Origin: Hyperoplus lanceolatus
Lineage: Eukaryota; Chordata; Actinopteri; Uranoscopiformes; Ammodytidae
Reading direction: 5' to 3'
Length of the DNA: 64,000 bases
NCBI GenBank assembly: GCA_026929865.2
Contig: CM049415.1
Location: forward strand, 849,001-913,000
Shown here: in pieces, positions 50,581 to 62,753 of the stretch
How positions within the stretch are numbered: the stretch's first letter is position 1
Layout of the letters: the number at the start of each line of letters is the position of its first letter
Notes under the pieces: generated by a model
Told to the model about the DNA's origin: nothing
What the model saw: the letters and a program-made list of their open reading frames with translations, nothing else
Database searches by the model: none
Position numbers and translations under genes: made by a program

Positions 50581-53500
50581 CTGGAGTGGAATGACTCTGG
50601 AATAACAGGGCGTTTTTTTTTAAATTGAATCCAAAATCATATCTAATTTCTCTCATATTTTCAATATCTATTAGGCTTTTATTTTGAAACTACACATCAG
50701 AATGTCCTGAAAGTTCTTGGGGGACCTCATGGGGTTGTGAACTATGACCCTGGAGTGGAATGACTCTGGAATAACAGGGCGTTTTTTTTTAAATTGAATC
50801 CAAAATCATATCTAATTTCTCTCATATTTACAATATCTAGTGGGCTTTTATTCTGAAACTACACATCAGAATGTCCTGAAACTTCTTGGGGGACCTCATG
50901 GGGTCGTGATCTATGACCCTGGAGTGGAATGACTCTGGAATAACAGGGATTTTTTTTTTAAATTGAATCCAAAATCATATATAATTTCTCTCATATTTTC
51001 AATATCTAGTGGGCTTTTATTCTGAAACTACACATCAGAATGTCCTGAAACTGTTTGTGTGGCCTCATGGGGTCGTGAACTATGACCCTGGAGTGGAATG
51101 ACTCTGGAATAACAGGGCGTTTTTTTTTAAATTGAATCCAAAATCATATGTAATTTCTCTCATATTTTCAATATCTAGTGGGCTTTTATTCTGAAACTAC
51201 ACATCAGAATGTCCTGAAACTGTTTGTGTGGCCTCATGGGGTCGTGAACCATGACCCTGGAGTGGAATGACTCTGGAATAACAGGGCGTTTTTTTTTAAA
51301 TTGAATCCAAAATCATATGTAATTTCTCTCATATTTTCAATATCTAGTGGGCTTTCATTCTGAAACTACACATCAGAATGTCCTGAAACTGTTTGTGTGG
51401 CCTCATGGGGTCGTGAACTATGACCCTGGAGTGGAATGACTCTGGAATAACAGGGCGTTTTTTTAAAAATTTAATCCAAAATCATATGTAATTTCTCTCA
51501 TATTTTCAATATCTAGTGGGCTTTTATTTTGAAACTACACATCAGAATGTCCTGAAACTTCTTGGGTGACCTCATGGGGTTGTGAACTATGACCCTGGAG
51601 TGGAATGACTCTGGAATAACAGGGCGTTTTTTTTTAAATTGAATCCAAAATCATATCTAATTTTTCTCATATTTTCAATATCTAGTGGGCTTTTATTCTG
51701 AAACTACACATCAGAATGTCCTGAAACTTTTTGTGTGGCCTCATGGGGTCGTGAACTATGACCCTGGAGTGGAATGACTCTGGAATAACAGGGAGTTTTT
51801 TAAAAAATTGAATCCAAAATCATATCTAATTTCTCTCATATTTTCAATATCTAGTGGGCTTTTATTCTGAAACTACACATCAGAATGTCCTGAAACTTTT
51901 TGTGTGGCCTCGAGGGGTCTTGGACTATGACGCTGGAGTGGAATGACTCTGGAATAACAGGGATTTTTTTAAAAAATTGAATCTAAAATCATATCTAATT
52001 TCTCTCATATTTTCAATATCTAGTGGGCTTTTATTTTGAAACTACACATCAGAATGTCCTGAAACTTCTAGGGGGACCTCATGGGGTTGTGAACTATGAC
52101 CCTGGAGTGGAATGACTCTGGAATAACAGGGCGTTTTTTTTTTAATTGAATCCAAAATCATATCTAATTTTGAAAATATGAGACAAATTAGATATGATTT
52201 CGGATTCAATTAAAAAAAACGCCCTGTTATTCCAGAAAATTCCACTCCAGGGTCAATCACGACCCCATGAGGCCACACAAAGTTTCAGGACATTCTGATG
52301 TGTAGTTTCAGAATAAAAGCCCACTTGATATTGAAAATATGAGAGAAATTAGATATGATTTTGGATTCAATTTAAAAAAAATGCCCTGTTATTCCAGAGT
52401 GATTCAACTCCAGGGTCAAAGTTCACAACCCCATGAGGACACCCCATGAGGTCACTCTGAAAGTACACATCAGAATGTCCTGAATCTTCTTGTGTGACCT
52501 CATGGGGTTGTGAATTATGACCCTGCAGTGGAATGACTCTGGAATAACAGGGCGTTTTTTTAAAAATTGAATCCAAAATCATATCTAATTTCTCTCATAT
52601 TTTCAATATCTAGTGGGCTTTTATTCTGAAACTACACATCAGAATGTCCTGAAACTTTTTGTGTGGCCTCATGGGGTCGTGAACTATGACCCTAGAGTGG
52701 AATGACTCTGGAATAACAGGGCGTTTTTTTTTTAAATTGAATCCAAAATCATATCTAATTTCTCTCATATTTTCAATATCTATTGGGCTTTTATTTTGAA
52801 ACTACACATCAGAATGTCCTGAAAGTTCTTGGGGGACCTCATGGGGTTGTGAACTATGACCCTGGAGTGGAATGACTCTGGAATAACAGGGCGTTTTTTT
52901 TAAAATTGAATCCAAAATCATATCTAATTTCTCTCATATTTGCAATATCTAGTGGGCTTTTATTTTGAAACTACACATCAGAATGTCCTGAAACTTCTTG
53001 GGTGACCTCATGGGGTTGTGAACTATGACCCTGGAGTGGAATGACTCTGGAATAACAGGGCGTTTTTTTTTTAAATTGAATCCAAAATCATATCTAATTT
53101 CTCTCATATTTACAATATCTAGTGGGCTTTTATTCTGAAATTACACATCAGAATGTCCTGAAACTTCTTGGGGGACCTCATGGGGTCGTGAACTATGACC
53201 CTGGAGTGGAATGACTCTGGAATAACAGGGATTTTTTTTTTAAATTGAATCCAAAATCATATACAATTTCTCTCATATTTTCAATATCTAGTGGGCTTTT
53301 ATTCTGAAACTACACATCAGAATGTCCTGAAACTTTTTATGTGGCCTCGAGGGGTCGTGGACTATGACGCTGGAGTGGAATGACTCTGGAATAACAGGGC
53401 GTTTTTTTTAAAAATTGAATCCAAAATCATATCTAATTTCTCTCATATTTTCAATATCTAGTGGGCTTTTATTTTGAAACTACACATCAGAATGTCCTGA

Positions 53501-56500
53501 AACTTCTTGGGGGACCTCATGGGGTTGTGAACTATGACCCTGGAGTGGAATGACTCTGGAATAACAGGGCGTTTTTTTTTAAATTGAATCCAAAATCGTA
53601 TCTAATTTTTCTCATATTTTCAATATCTAGTGGGCTTTTATTCTGAAACTACACATCAGAATGTCCTGAAACTTTTTGTGTGGCCTCATGGGGTCGTGAA
53701 CTATGACCCTGGAGTGGAATGACTCTGGAATAACAGGGAGTTTTTTTAAAAATTGAATCCAAAATCATATCTAATTTCTCTCATATTTTCAATATCTAGT
53801 GGGCTTTTATTCTGAAACTACACATCAGAATGTCCTGAAACTTTTTGTTTGGCCTCGAGGGGTCGTGGACTATGACCCTGGAGTGGAATGACTCTGGAAT
53901 AACAGGGATTTTTTTTTTAAATTGAATCCAAAATCATATATAATTTCTCTCATATTTTCGATATCAAGTGGGCTTTTATTTTGAAAGTACACATCAGAAT
54001 ATCCTGAAACTTTTTGTGTGGCTTCATGGGGTCGTGAACTATGACCCTGGAGTGGAATGACTCTGGAATAACAGGGCGTTTTTTAAAAAATTGAATCCAA
54101 AATCATATCTAATTTTGAAAATAAGAGACAAATTAGATATGATTTCGGATTCAATAAAAAAAAAAACGCCCTGTTATTCCAGAAAAATTCCACTCCAGGG
54201 TCATAGTTCACGACCCCATGAGGCCACACACAAAGTTTCAGGACATTCTGATGTGTAGTTTCAGAATAAAAGCCCACTTGATATTGAAATATGAGAGAAA
54301 TTAGATATGATTTTGGATTCAATTTAAAAAAACGCCCTGTTATTCCAGAGTCATTCAACTCCAGGGTCAAAGTTCACAACCCCATGAGGTCACCCCATGA
54401 GGTCACCCTGAAAGTACACATCAGAATGTCCTGAATCTTCTTGTGTGACCTCATGGGGTTGTGAATTATGACCCTGCAGTGGAATGACTCTGGAATAACA
54501 GGGCGTTTTTTTTTAAATTGAATCCAAAATCATATCTAATTTCTCTCATATTTTCAATATCTAGTGGGCTTTTATTTTGAAACTACACATCAGAATGTCC
54601 TGAAAGTTCTTGGGGGACCTCATGGGGTTGTGAACTATGACCCTGGAGTGGAATGACTCTGGAATAACAGGGCGTTTTTTTTAAAATTGAATCCAAAATC
54701 ATATCTAATTTCTCTCATATTTTCAATATCTAGTGGGCTTTTATTTTGAAACTACACATCAGAATGTCCTGAAACTTCTTGGGTGACCTCATGGGGTTGT
54801 GAACTATGACCCTGGAGTGGAATGACTCTGGAATAACAGGGCGTTTTTTTTTAAATTGAATCCAAAATCATATCTAATTTCTCTCATATTTTCAATATCT
54901 AGTGGGATTTTATTCTGAAACTACACATCAGAATGTCCTGAAACTTTTTGTGTGGCCTCGAGGGGTCGTGGACTATGACGCTGGAGTGGAATGACTCTGG
55001 AATAACAGGGCGTTTTTTTTTAAATTGAATCCAAAATCATATCTAATTTCTCTCATATTTTCAATATCTAGTGGGCTTTTATTTTGAAACTACACATCAG
55101 AATGTCCTGAAACTTCTTGGGTGACCTTATGGGGTTGTGAACTATGACCCTGGAGTTGAATGACTCTGGAATAACAGGTTGTTTTTTTAAAAATTTAATC
55201 CAAAATCATATCTAATTTCTCTCATATTTTCAATATCTAGTGGGCTTTTATTCTGAAACTACACATCAGAATGTCCTGAATCTTTTTGTGTGGCCTCATG
55301 GGGTCGTGAACTATGACCCTGGAGTGGAATGACTCTGGCGTTTTTTAAAAAATTTAATCCAAAATCATATGTAATTTCTCTCATATTTTCAATATCTAGT
55401 GCGCTTTAATTTTGAAACTACACATCAGAATGTCCTGAAACTTTTTGTGTCGCCTCGAGGGGTTGTGGACTATGACGCCGGAGTGGAATGACTCTGGAAT
55501 AACAGGGTGTTTTTTTAAAAATTGAATCCAAAATCATATCTAATTTTTCTCATATTTTCAATATCTAGTGGGCTTTTATTCTGAAACTACACATCAGAAT
55601 GTCCTGAAACTTTTTGTGTGGCCTCGAGGGGTCGTGAACTATGACCCTGGAGTGGAATGACTCTGGAATAACAGGGCGTTTTTTTAAAAATTGAATCCAA
55701 AATCATATCTAATTTCTCTCATATTTTCAATATCTAGTGGGCTTTTATTTTGAAACTACACATCAGAATGTCCTGAAACTTCTTGGGGGACCTCATGGGG
55801 TTGTGAACTATGACCCTGGAGTGGAATGACTCTGGAATAACAGGGCGTTTTTTTTTTAAATTGAATCCAAAATCGTATCTAATTTTTCTCATATTTTCAA
55901 TATCTAGTGGGCTTTTATTCTGAAACTACACATCAGAATGTCCTGAAACTTTTTGTGTGGCCTCATGGGGTCGTGAACTATGACCCTGAAGTGGAATGAC
56001 TCTGGAATAACAGGGCGTTTTTTTAAAAATTGAATCCAAAATCATATCTAATTTCTCTCATATTTTCAATATCTAGTGGGCTTTTATTCTGAAACTACAC
56101 ATCAGAATGTCCTGAAACTTTTTGTGTGGCCTCGAGGGGTCGTGGACTATGACGCTGGAGTGGAATGACTCTGGAATAACAGGGCGTTTTTTAAAAAATT
56201 GAATCCAAAATCATATCTAATTTTGAAAATATGAGACGAATTAGATATGATTTCGGATTCAATTAAAAAACGCCCTGTTATTCCAGAAAATTCCACTCCA
56301 GGGTCATATTGCACGACCCCATGAGGCCACACACAAAGTTTCAGGACATTCTGATGTGTAGTTTCAGAATAAAGCCCACTTGATATTGAAAATATGAGAG
56401 AAATTATATGATTTTGGATTCAATTTAAAAAACGCCCTGTTATTCCAGAGTCATTCAACTCCAGGGTCAAAGTTCACAACCCCATGAGGTCACCCCATGA

Positions 56501-57340
56501 GGTCACCCTGAAAGTACACATCAGAATGTCCTGAATCTTCTTGTTTGACCTCATGGGGTTGTGAATTATGACCCTGCAGTGGAATGACTCTGGAATAACG
56601 GCGTTTTTTTTAAATTGAATCCAAAATCGTATCTAATTTCTCTCATATTTTCAATATCTAGTGGGCTTTTATTTTGAAACTACACATCAGAATGTCCTGA
56701 AAGTTCTTGGGGGACCTCATGGGGTTGTGAACTATGACCCTGGAGTGGAATGACTCTGGAATAACAGGGCGTTTTTTTTTTTAATTGAATCCAAAATCAT
56801 ATCTAATTTCTCTCATATTTTCAATATCTAGTGGGCTTTTATTCTGAAACTACACATCAGAATGTCCTGAAACTGTTTGTGTGGCCTCATGGGGTCGTGA
56901 ACTATGACCCTGGAGTGGAATGACTCTGGAATAACAGGGCGTTTTTAAAAAAATGTAATCCAAAATCATACGTAATTTCTCTCATATTTTCAATATCTAG
57001 TGGGCTTTTATTCTGAAACTACACATCAGAATGTCCTGAAACTTTTTGTGTGGCCTCATGGGGTCGTGAACTATGACCCTGGAGTGGAATGACTCTGGAA
57101 TAACAGGGCGTTTTTTTTTTTAATTGAATCCAAAATCATATCTAATTTCTCTCATATTTTCAATATCTAGTGGGCTTTTATTTTGAAACTACACATCAGA
57201 ATGTGCTGAAACTTCTTGGGTGACCTCCTGGGGTTGTGAACTATGACCCTGGAGTGGAATGACTCTGGAATAACAGGGCGTTTTTTTTTAAATTGAATCC
57301 AAAATCATATCTAATTTCTCTCATATTTTCAATATCTAGT

Positions 57341-58607
57341 GCGCTTTAATTTTGAGACTACACATCAGAATGTCCTGAAACTTTTTGTGTGGCTTCGAGG
57401 GGTCGTGGACTATGACGCTGGAGTGGAATGACTCTGGAATAACAGGGTGTTTTTTTAAAAATTGAATCCAAAATCATATCTAATTTCTCTCATATTTTCA
57501 ATATCTAGTGGGCTTTTATTTTGAAACTACACATCAGAATGTCCTGAAACTTCTTGGGGGACCTCATGGGGTTGTGAACTATGACCCTGGAGTGGAATGA
57601 CTCTGGAATAACAGGGCGTTTTTTTTTTAATTGAATCCAAAATCATATCTAATTTTGAAAATATGAGACAAATTAGATATGATTTCGGATTCAATTAAAA
57701 AAAACGCCCTGTTATTCCAGAAAAACTCCACTCCAGGGTCATAGTTCACGACCCCATGAGGCCAGACACAAAGTTTCAGGACATTCTGATGTGTAGTTTC
57801 AGAATAAAGCCCACTTGATATTGAAAATTTGAGAGAAATTAGATATGATTTTGGATTCAATTTAAAAAAACGCCCTGTTATTCCAGAGTCATTCAACTCC
57901 AGGGTCAAAGTTCACAACCCCATGAGGTCACCCCATGAGGTCACCCTGAAAGTACACATCAGAATGTCCTGAATCTTCTTGTTTGACCTCATGGGGTTGT
58001 GAATTATGACCCTGCAGTGGAATGACTCTGGAATAACGGCGTTTTTATTTTTAAATTGAATCCAAAATCGTATCTAATTTCTCTCATATTTTCAATATCT
58101 AGTGGGCTTTTATTTTGAAACTACACATCAGAATGTCCCGAAAGTTCTTGGGGGACCTCATGGGGTTGTGAACTATGACCCTGGAGTGGAATGACTCTGG
58201 AATAACAGGGCGTTTTTTTTTTAATTGAATCCAAAATCATATCTAATTTCTCTCATATTTTCAATATCTAGTGGGCTTTTATTTTGAAACTACACATCAG
58301 AATGTCCTGAAACTTCTTGGGTGACCTCATGGGGTTGTGAACTATGACCCTGGAGTGGAATGACTCTGGAATAACAGGGTTTTTTTTTAATTGATTCCAA
58401 AATCATATCTGATTTCTCTCATATTTTCAATATCTAGTGGGCTTTTATTCTGAAACTACACATCAGAATGTCCTGAAACTGTTTGTGTGGCCTCATGGGG
58501 TCGTGAACTATGACCCTGGAGTGGAATGACTCTGGAATAACAGGGCGTTTTTAAAAAAATGTAATCCAAAATCATACGTAATTTCTCTCATATTTTCAAT
58601 ATCTAGT
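57341..58607. repeat. 1267-bp higher-order unit, copy 1
   Basis: The unit starts at GCGCTTTAATTTTGAGACTAC and contains about seven monomers plus one full inverted block (57654-57947). Private marks include TTTGAGACTACAC, CTTGTTTGACCTC, AATAACGGCG, GAATGTCCCGAAAG and GTAATCCAAAATCATACG. All recur 1266-1267 bp later in copy 2. Confidence 0.88.
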
Positions 58608-59861
58608 GCGCTTTAATTTTGAGACTACACATCAGAATGTCCTGAAACTTTTTGTGTGGCTTCGAGGGGTCGTGGACTATGACGCTGGAGTGGAATGACT
58701 CTGGAATAACAGGGTGTTTTTTTAAAAATTGAATCCAAAATCATATCTAATTTCTCTCATATTTTCAATATCTAGTGGGCTTTTATTTTGAAACTACACA
58801 TCAGAATGTCCTGAAACTTCTTGGGGGACCTCATGGGGTTGTGAACTATGACCCTGGAGTGGAATGACTCTGGAATAACAGGGCGTTTTTTTTTTAATTG
58901 AATCCAAAATCATATCTAATTTTGAAAATATGAGACAAATTAGATATGATTTCGATTCAATTAAAAAAACGCCCTGTTATTCCAGAAAACTCCACTCCAG
59001 GGTCATAGTTCACGACCCCATGAGGCCAGACACAAAGTTTCAGGACATTCTGATGTGTAGTTTCAGAATAAAAGCCCACTTGATATTGAAAATTTGAGAG
59101 AAATTAGATATGATTTTGGATTCAATTTAAAAAAAACGCCCTGTTATTCCAGAGTCATTCAACTCCAGGGTCAAAGTTCACAACCCCATGAGGTCACCCC
59201 ATGAGGTCACCCTGAAAGTACACATCAGAATGTCCTGAATCTTCTTGTTTGACCTCATGGGGTTGTGAATTATGACCCTGCAGTGGAATGACTCTGGAAT
59301 AACGGCGTTTTATTTTTAAATTGAATCCAAAATCGTATCTAATTTCTCTCATATTTTCAATATCTAGTGGGCTTTTATTTTGAAACTACACATCAGAATG
59401 TCCCGAAAGTTCTTGGGGGACCTCATGGGGTTGTGAACTATGACCCTGGAGTGGAATGACTCTGGAATAACAGGGCGTTTTTTTTTTTAATTGAATCCAA
59501 AATCATATCTAATTTCTCTCATATTTTCAATATCTAGTGGGCTTTTATTTTGAAACTACACATCAGAATGTCCTGAAACTTCTTGGGTGACCTCATGGGG
59601 TTGTGAACTATGACCCTGGAGTGGAATGACTCTGGAATAACAGGGTTTTTTTTTTAATTGATTCCAAAATCATATCTGATTTCTCTCATATTTTCAATAT
59701 CTAGTGGGCTTTTATTCTGAAACTACACATCAGAATGTCCTGAAACTGTTTGTGTGGCCTCATGGGGTCGTGAACTATGACCCTGGAGTGGAATGACTCT
59801 GGAATAACAGGGCGTTTTTAAAAAAATGTAATCCAAAATCATACGTAATTTCTCTCATATT
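58608..59861. repeat. 1267-bp higher-order unit, copy 2 (cut at array edge)
   Basis: This copy matches copy 1 in monomer order and private variants (GTTTGACCTC at 59247 against 57981; GTCCCGAAAG at about 59400 against 58136). It ends only about a dozen bases short of full length, at the Tc1 junction. The near identity of the two copies at the very edge suggests recent unequal exchange or replication slippage. Confidence 0.85.
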
Positions 59862-61261
59862 TCCATCCCACCTCACAGGTGTGCCACATCAAGATGCTGA
59901 TCTGACATCATGATTAGTGCACAGGTGTGCCTTAGATGGTCCACAATAAAAGGCCACCCTGAAATGTGCAGTTTTGTCTCACAGCAAAATGCCACAGATG
60001 CCACAAGCATTGAAGAGGGGCCCATTCTGGCATGCTGACAGCAGGAATGTCAAAGGCGTTTCAGAGAATATGGCAGTACATCCAACCGGCCTCACAACCG
60101 CAGACCACGTGTAACCACACTAGCCCAGGACCTCCACATCCAGCAGGTTCACCTCCAAGATCGTCTGAGACCAGCCACTGAGACAGCTGCTGAAACAATT
60201 GGTTTGCATAACCAAACAATTTCTGCACAAACTGTCAGAAACCGTCTCAGGGAAGCTAAACTGCATGCTCGTCGTCCTCATCGGGGTCTAGACCTGACTC
60301 CAGCTTGTCGCCGTAACAGACTTGAGTGGGCAAATGATCACATTCGATGGCATCTGGCACGTTGGAGAGGTGTTCTCTTCACGGATGAATCTCGGTTTAC
60401 ATTGTTCAGGGCAGATGGCAGACAGCGTGTGCGTCTCGTGTGGGTGGCGCTTTGGTGATGTCAATGTTGTAGATCGAGTGGCCCATGGTGGTGATGGGGT
60501 TATGGTATGGGCAGGCATCTGTTATGGACGAAGAACACAGGTGCATTTTATTGATGGCATTTTGAATGCACAGAGATACCGTGATGAGATCCTGAGGCCC
60601 ATTGTTGTGCATCCATGAACTTATCACCACCTCCGTTTCAGCAAGATAATGCACGGCCCCATGTTGCAAGGATCTGTACACAATTCTTGGAAGCTGAAAA
60701 TGTCCCAGTTCTTGCATGGTCAGCATGCTCACCGGACATGTCACCCATTGAGCATGTTGGGATGTGCTTGACCGGCGTATACGACAAGCGATGCACTTCC
60801 CACTAATATCCAGCAACTTCGCACAGCCATTGAAGAGGAGTGGACCAACATTCCACAGGCCACAATTGACAATCTGATAAACTCTATGCGAAGAAGATGT
60901 GTTGCACTTCATGAGGCAAATGGTGGTCACACCAGATACTGACTGGTTCTGAGTCCCCAGACCCCCAATAAAGCAAAACAATTCACATTTCAGAGTGGCC
61001 TTTTATTGTGGACAGTCTAAGGCACACCTGTGCACTAATCACGATGTCAGATCAGCATCTTGATGTGGCACACCTGTGAGGTGGGATGGATTATCTCAGC
61101 AAAGCAGAAGTGCTCACTATCACACATTTAGACAGATTTGTGAACAATGTTTGAGAGAAATGGTAATATTGTGTATCTGGAATGAATTTTAGATCTTGAA
61201 GTCCATCTCATGAAAAATGGGAGCAAAAACAAAAGTGTTGCGTTTATATTTTTGTTGAGTG
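59862..61261 (+). mobile_element. Tc1-like transposon, left end missing
   Basis: The right end is complete: read inward from 61263 it begins TACACTCAACAAAAATATAA, a common fish Tc1 end, with TA as half of the target site. Inner inverted arms match each other: 59862 to about 59975 on the left (CCATCCCACCTCACAGGTGT) and about 60971-61089 on the right. The outer part of the right arm (61090-61263, about 174 bp) has no partner on the left, because satellite sequence starts there. A decayed transposase gene lies between the arms. The element is dead for lack of one end and by frame breaks. Confidence 0.9.
59989..60941 (+). pseudogene. Tc1-like transposase, decayed
   Basis: The DDE core is readable in three frames. 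VRNRLREAKLHARRPHRGL and VLFTDESRF (first D) run to about 60450. HGGDGVMVWAGI and RYRDEILRPIV follow to about 60600. FQQDNARPHVA (second D) and SPDMSPIEHV (glutamate) come next, ending near HEANGGHTRY before a stop at about 60941. At least three frame breaks are present: around 60450, 60615 and 60750. The N-terminal paired-like DNA-binding half is short and hard to read between 59989 and 60120, with stops in all frames. Intact relatives have about 340 residues. Confidence 0.88.
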
Positions 61262-61263
61262 TA

Positions 61264-61494
61264 GGTTTAATAATGCTGTGAAAACGGCCTATTTGACATG
61301 GGGGTCAATGAGAAATTGTTCTATTATAAAACCTCCCCCTAGTGGCCACTCGACTAGCTGCATTTTTTGTAACTTCCGCATTGGATGCTGGTAGAATTCA
61401 CTGTGGTTGGGGCTTGGTTTTAAAGAGAGAGGCCTCCTGCATGCATCCTGTGACGAGTACCCTATCCAAAAAGGGAAGTTGGCCTGCAGCTGGT
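61264..61494. other. Flanking DNA with no recognised feature
   Basis: Ordinary mixed-composition sequence between the Tc1 end and the decayed gene. On the minus strand the frame of the decayed gene may continue weakly here, but I could not support any residue-level match. No repeats or RNA genes were seen. Confidence 0.5.
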
Positions 61495-62753
61495 TCGGGG
61501 ATAGTTGCCCACAGCCTGCTTTTGGTCAACATGTCTGTTAGACCTGGCAAGGACCAGTAGTCTCCCATAGATCTTTGGTCTCTCTCAGATCCACAGTTGT
61601 GTCTCTAAGTTTTACAGAGGATTTAAGGTTGCCTGACATGAACATTGTGTTGTTTTGTTTCTTGACAGGTGACCAAAGGTTGTTGTCACCATTGATTCTG
61701 TCTTCGACATAGTCTTACAATTTCTGTCCAGTGGCATCAACACTCAAGATTTGTGTTACAAATTGTTGTGGGACATAGGCATGTGTGATCATGTTGTACA
61801 ACCTGTCACCTTCATCAGTGACTGGATTGCCATGACTGAGTATGGCAGCTTTTATTTTGTTTATTGCCTGATGGTTTCTATTTATCTCACTAGGTCCTAG
61901 TCCAGGATGTTCGCTTTTACCTGCTGTCCCAAATCCAAACTGACTCTTAAACTCTGTTGCCAAGCATGACAATTCAGGTGTTGCTAGGAAAAACCTCTGT
62001 CTAGCATTGGCATTGTTGGAGATTCCAATCAGGCCACAGTGGACCTTCATCTCCTTGTTGATATGTTTGCATGCATGGGCTGCACTGACTGACACACACG
62101 GAATGCCACTCCTCGTGACCGAGAGACTACCCTCTTGAAATTCCTTCCAGGTCTTAGGCTGCTTAGCTTTGAGGTCATGCATGTCAGCAATGTATCTTGA
62201 CCACGGTTGATTGTATCTGATTCTGTTGATTGCAAAGTAAAGCTTGCTGAGTCCTTCTGCAGCTTGAAGATGGAGGTCAAGATCAGCAGTGCGAGAAGCT
62301 GCCACAAAGTAGAGGATTGTCTCCACTCGATGCAAGTAGTTCATGATGGATCTGAACATTGCATTTTTAGCTTTCTTTGCTTCCCACTAATTTAATGTAT
62401 TCACACATTTGGCATTAGTCAAAGCTTCAAGGAATGTACTGTTAGCCTGCATTGTGCACTCAACCTTGGTGGATTTGTCCTTCTCAGAGCAGGCCGATTC
62501 AACTTGCTCTGTTGCCTGCCAGCAAACATTTCTCAGCTGTGGGTTCTCCATGAAGAATTCCTCCAGAACCAATTCGGACAAAACCACATATGAGTAGATA
62601 TGGGCACGCAAAGAACGCTTGTAGTGTGTACACTTGAGGATTTGCCTCGTTGTTGCTGCACCAAAGACATCTGATTCTATCCAGGCGTCATCTATACCTG
62701 AATTTCGGTGAATTTCGGTATGGCGTGACTGACATACTGTTAGCGTCACTCAT
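61495..62753 (-). pseudogene. Decayed copy of an unnamed metazoan protein family
   Basis: Two long open stretches (62749-62390 and 62386-61718) lie in the same frame and are separated by one stop. Recognisable words continue past the second stop (INGDNNLWSPVKK, VDLRETKDLW) and then in another frame (LLVLARSNRHVDQKQAVGNY) to about 61500. From memory, this word order (DAWIES, TTRQIL, HYKRSLRAH, then ISNNANARQRFFLATPEL and AAILSHGNP) belongs to a family found widely in fish and invertebrate gene sets as uncharacterised proteins. I know no function for it and see no catalytic motif. It has about four breaks in all. Whether the family is a host gene or travels with a mobile element is open. Confidence 0.6.

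Larger units (their letters stand above)
50581..59861. repeat. Satellite array, segment 4 and array edge
   Basis: The array resumes at CTGGAGTGGAATGACTC directly after the Harbinger element. Inverted blocks start at about 52170, 54114, 56221, 57654 and 58920. The last 2.5 kb consists of a tandem pair of 1.27-kb higher-order units. The final monomer breaks off inside CTCATATTT at about 59861, where sequence of a Tc1-like element begins. No satellite monomer is seen between there and the end of the window, so this is a true array edge or a rearranged junction. Confidence 0.96.

Noticed and set aside
1-59861. CENP-B box in the monomer
   Set aside because: No TTCG....A..CGGG-like word was found in any monomer class I read.
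60406-60981. 191-codon minus-strand frame over the Tc1 transposase
   Set aside because: It is antisense to a readable DDE transposase and shows no domain of its own.
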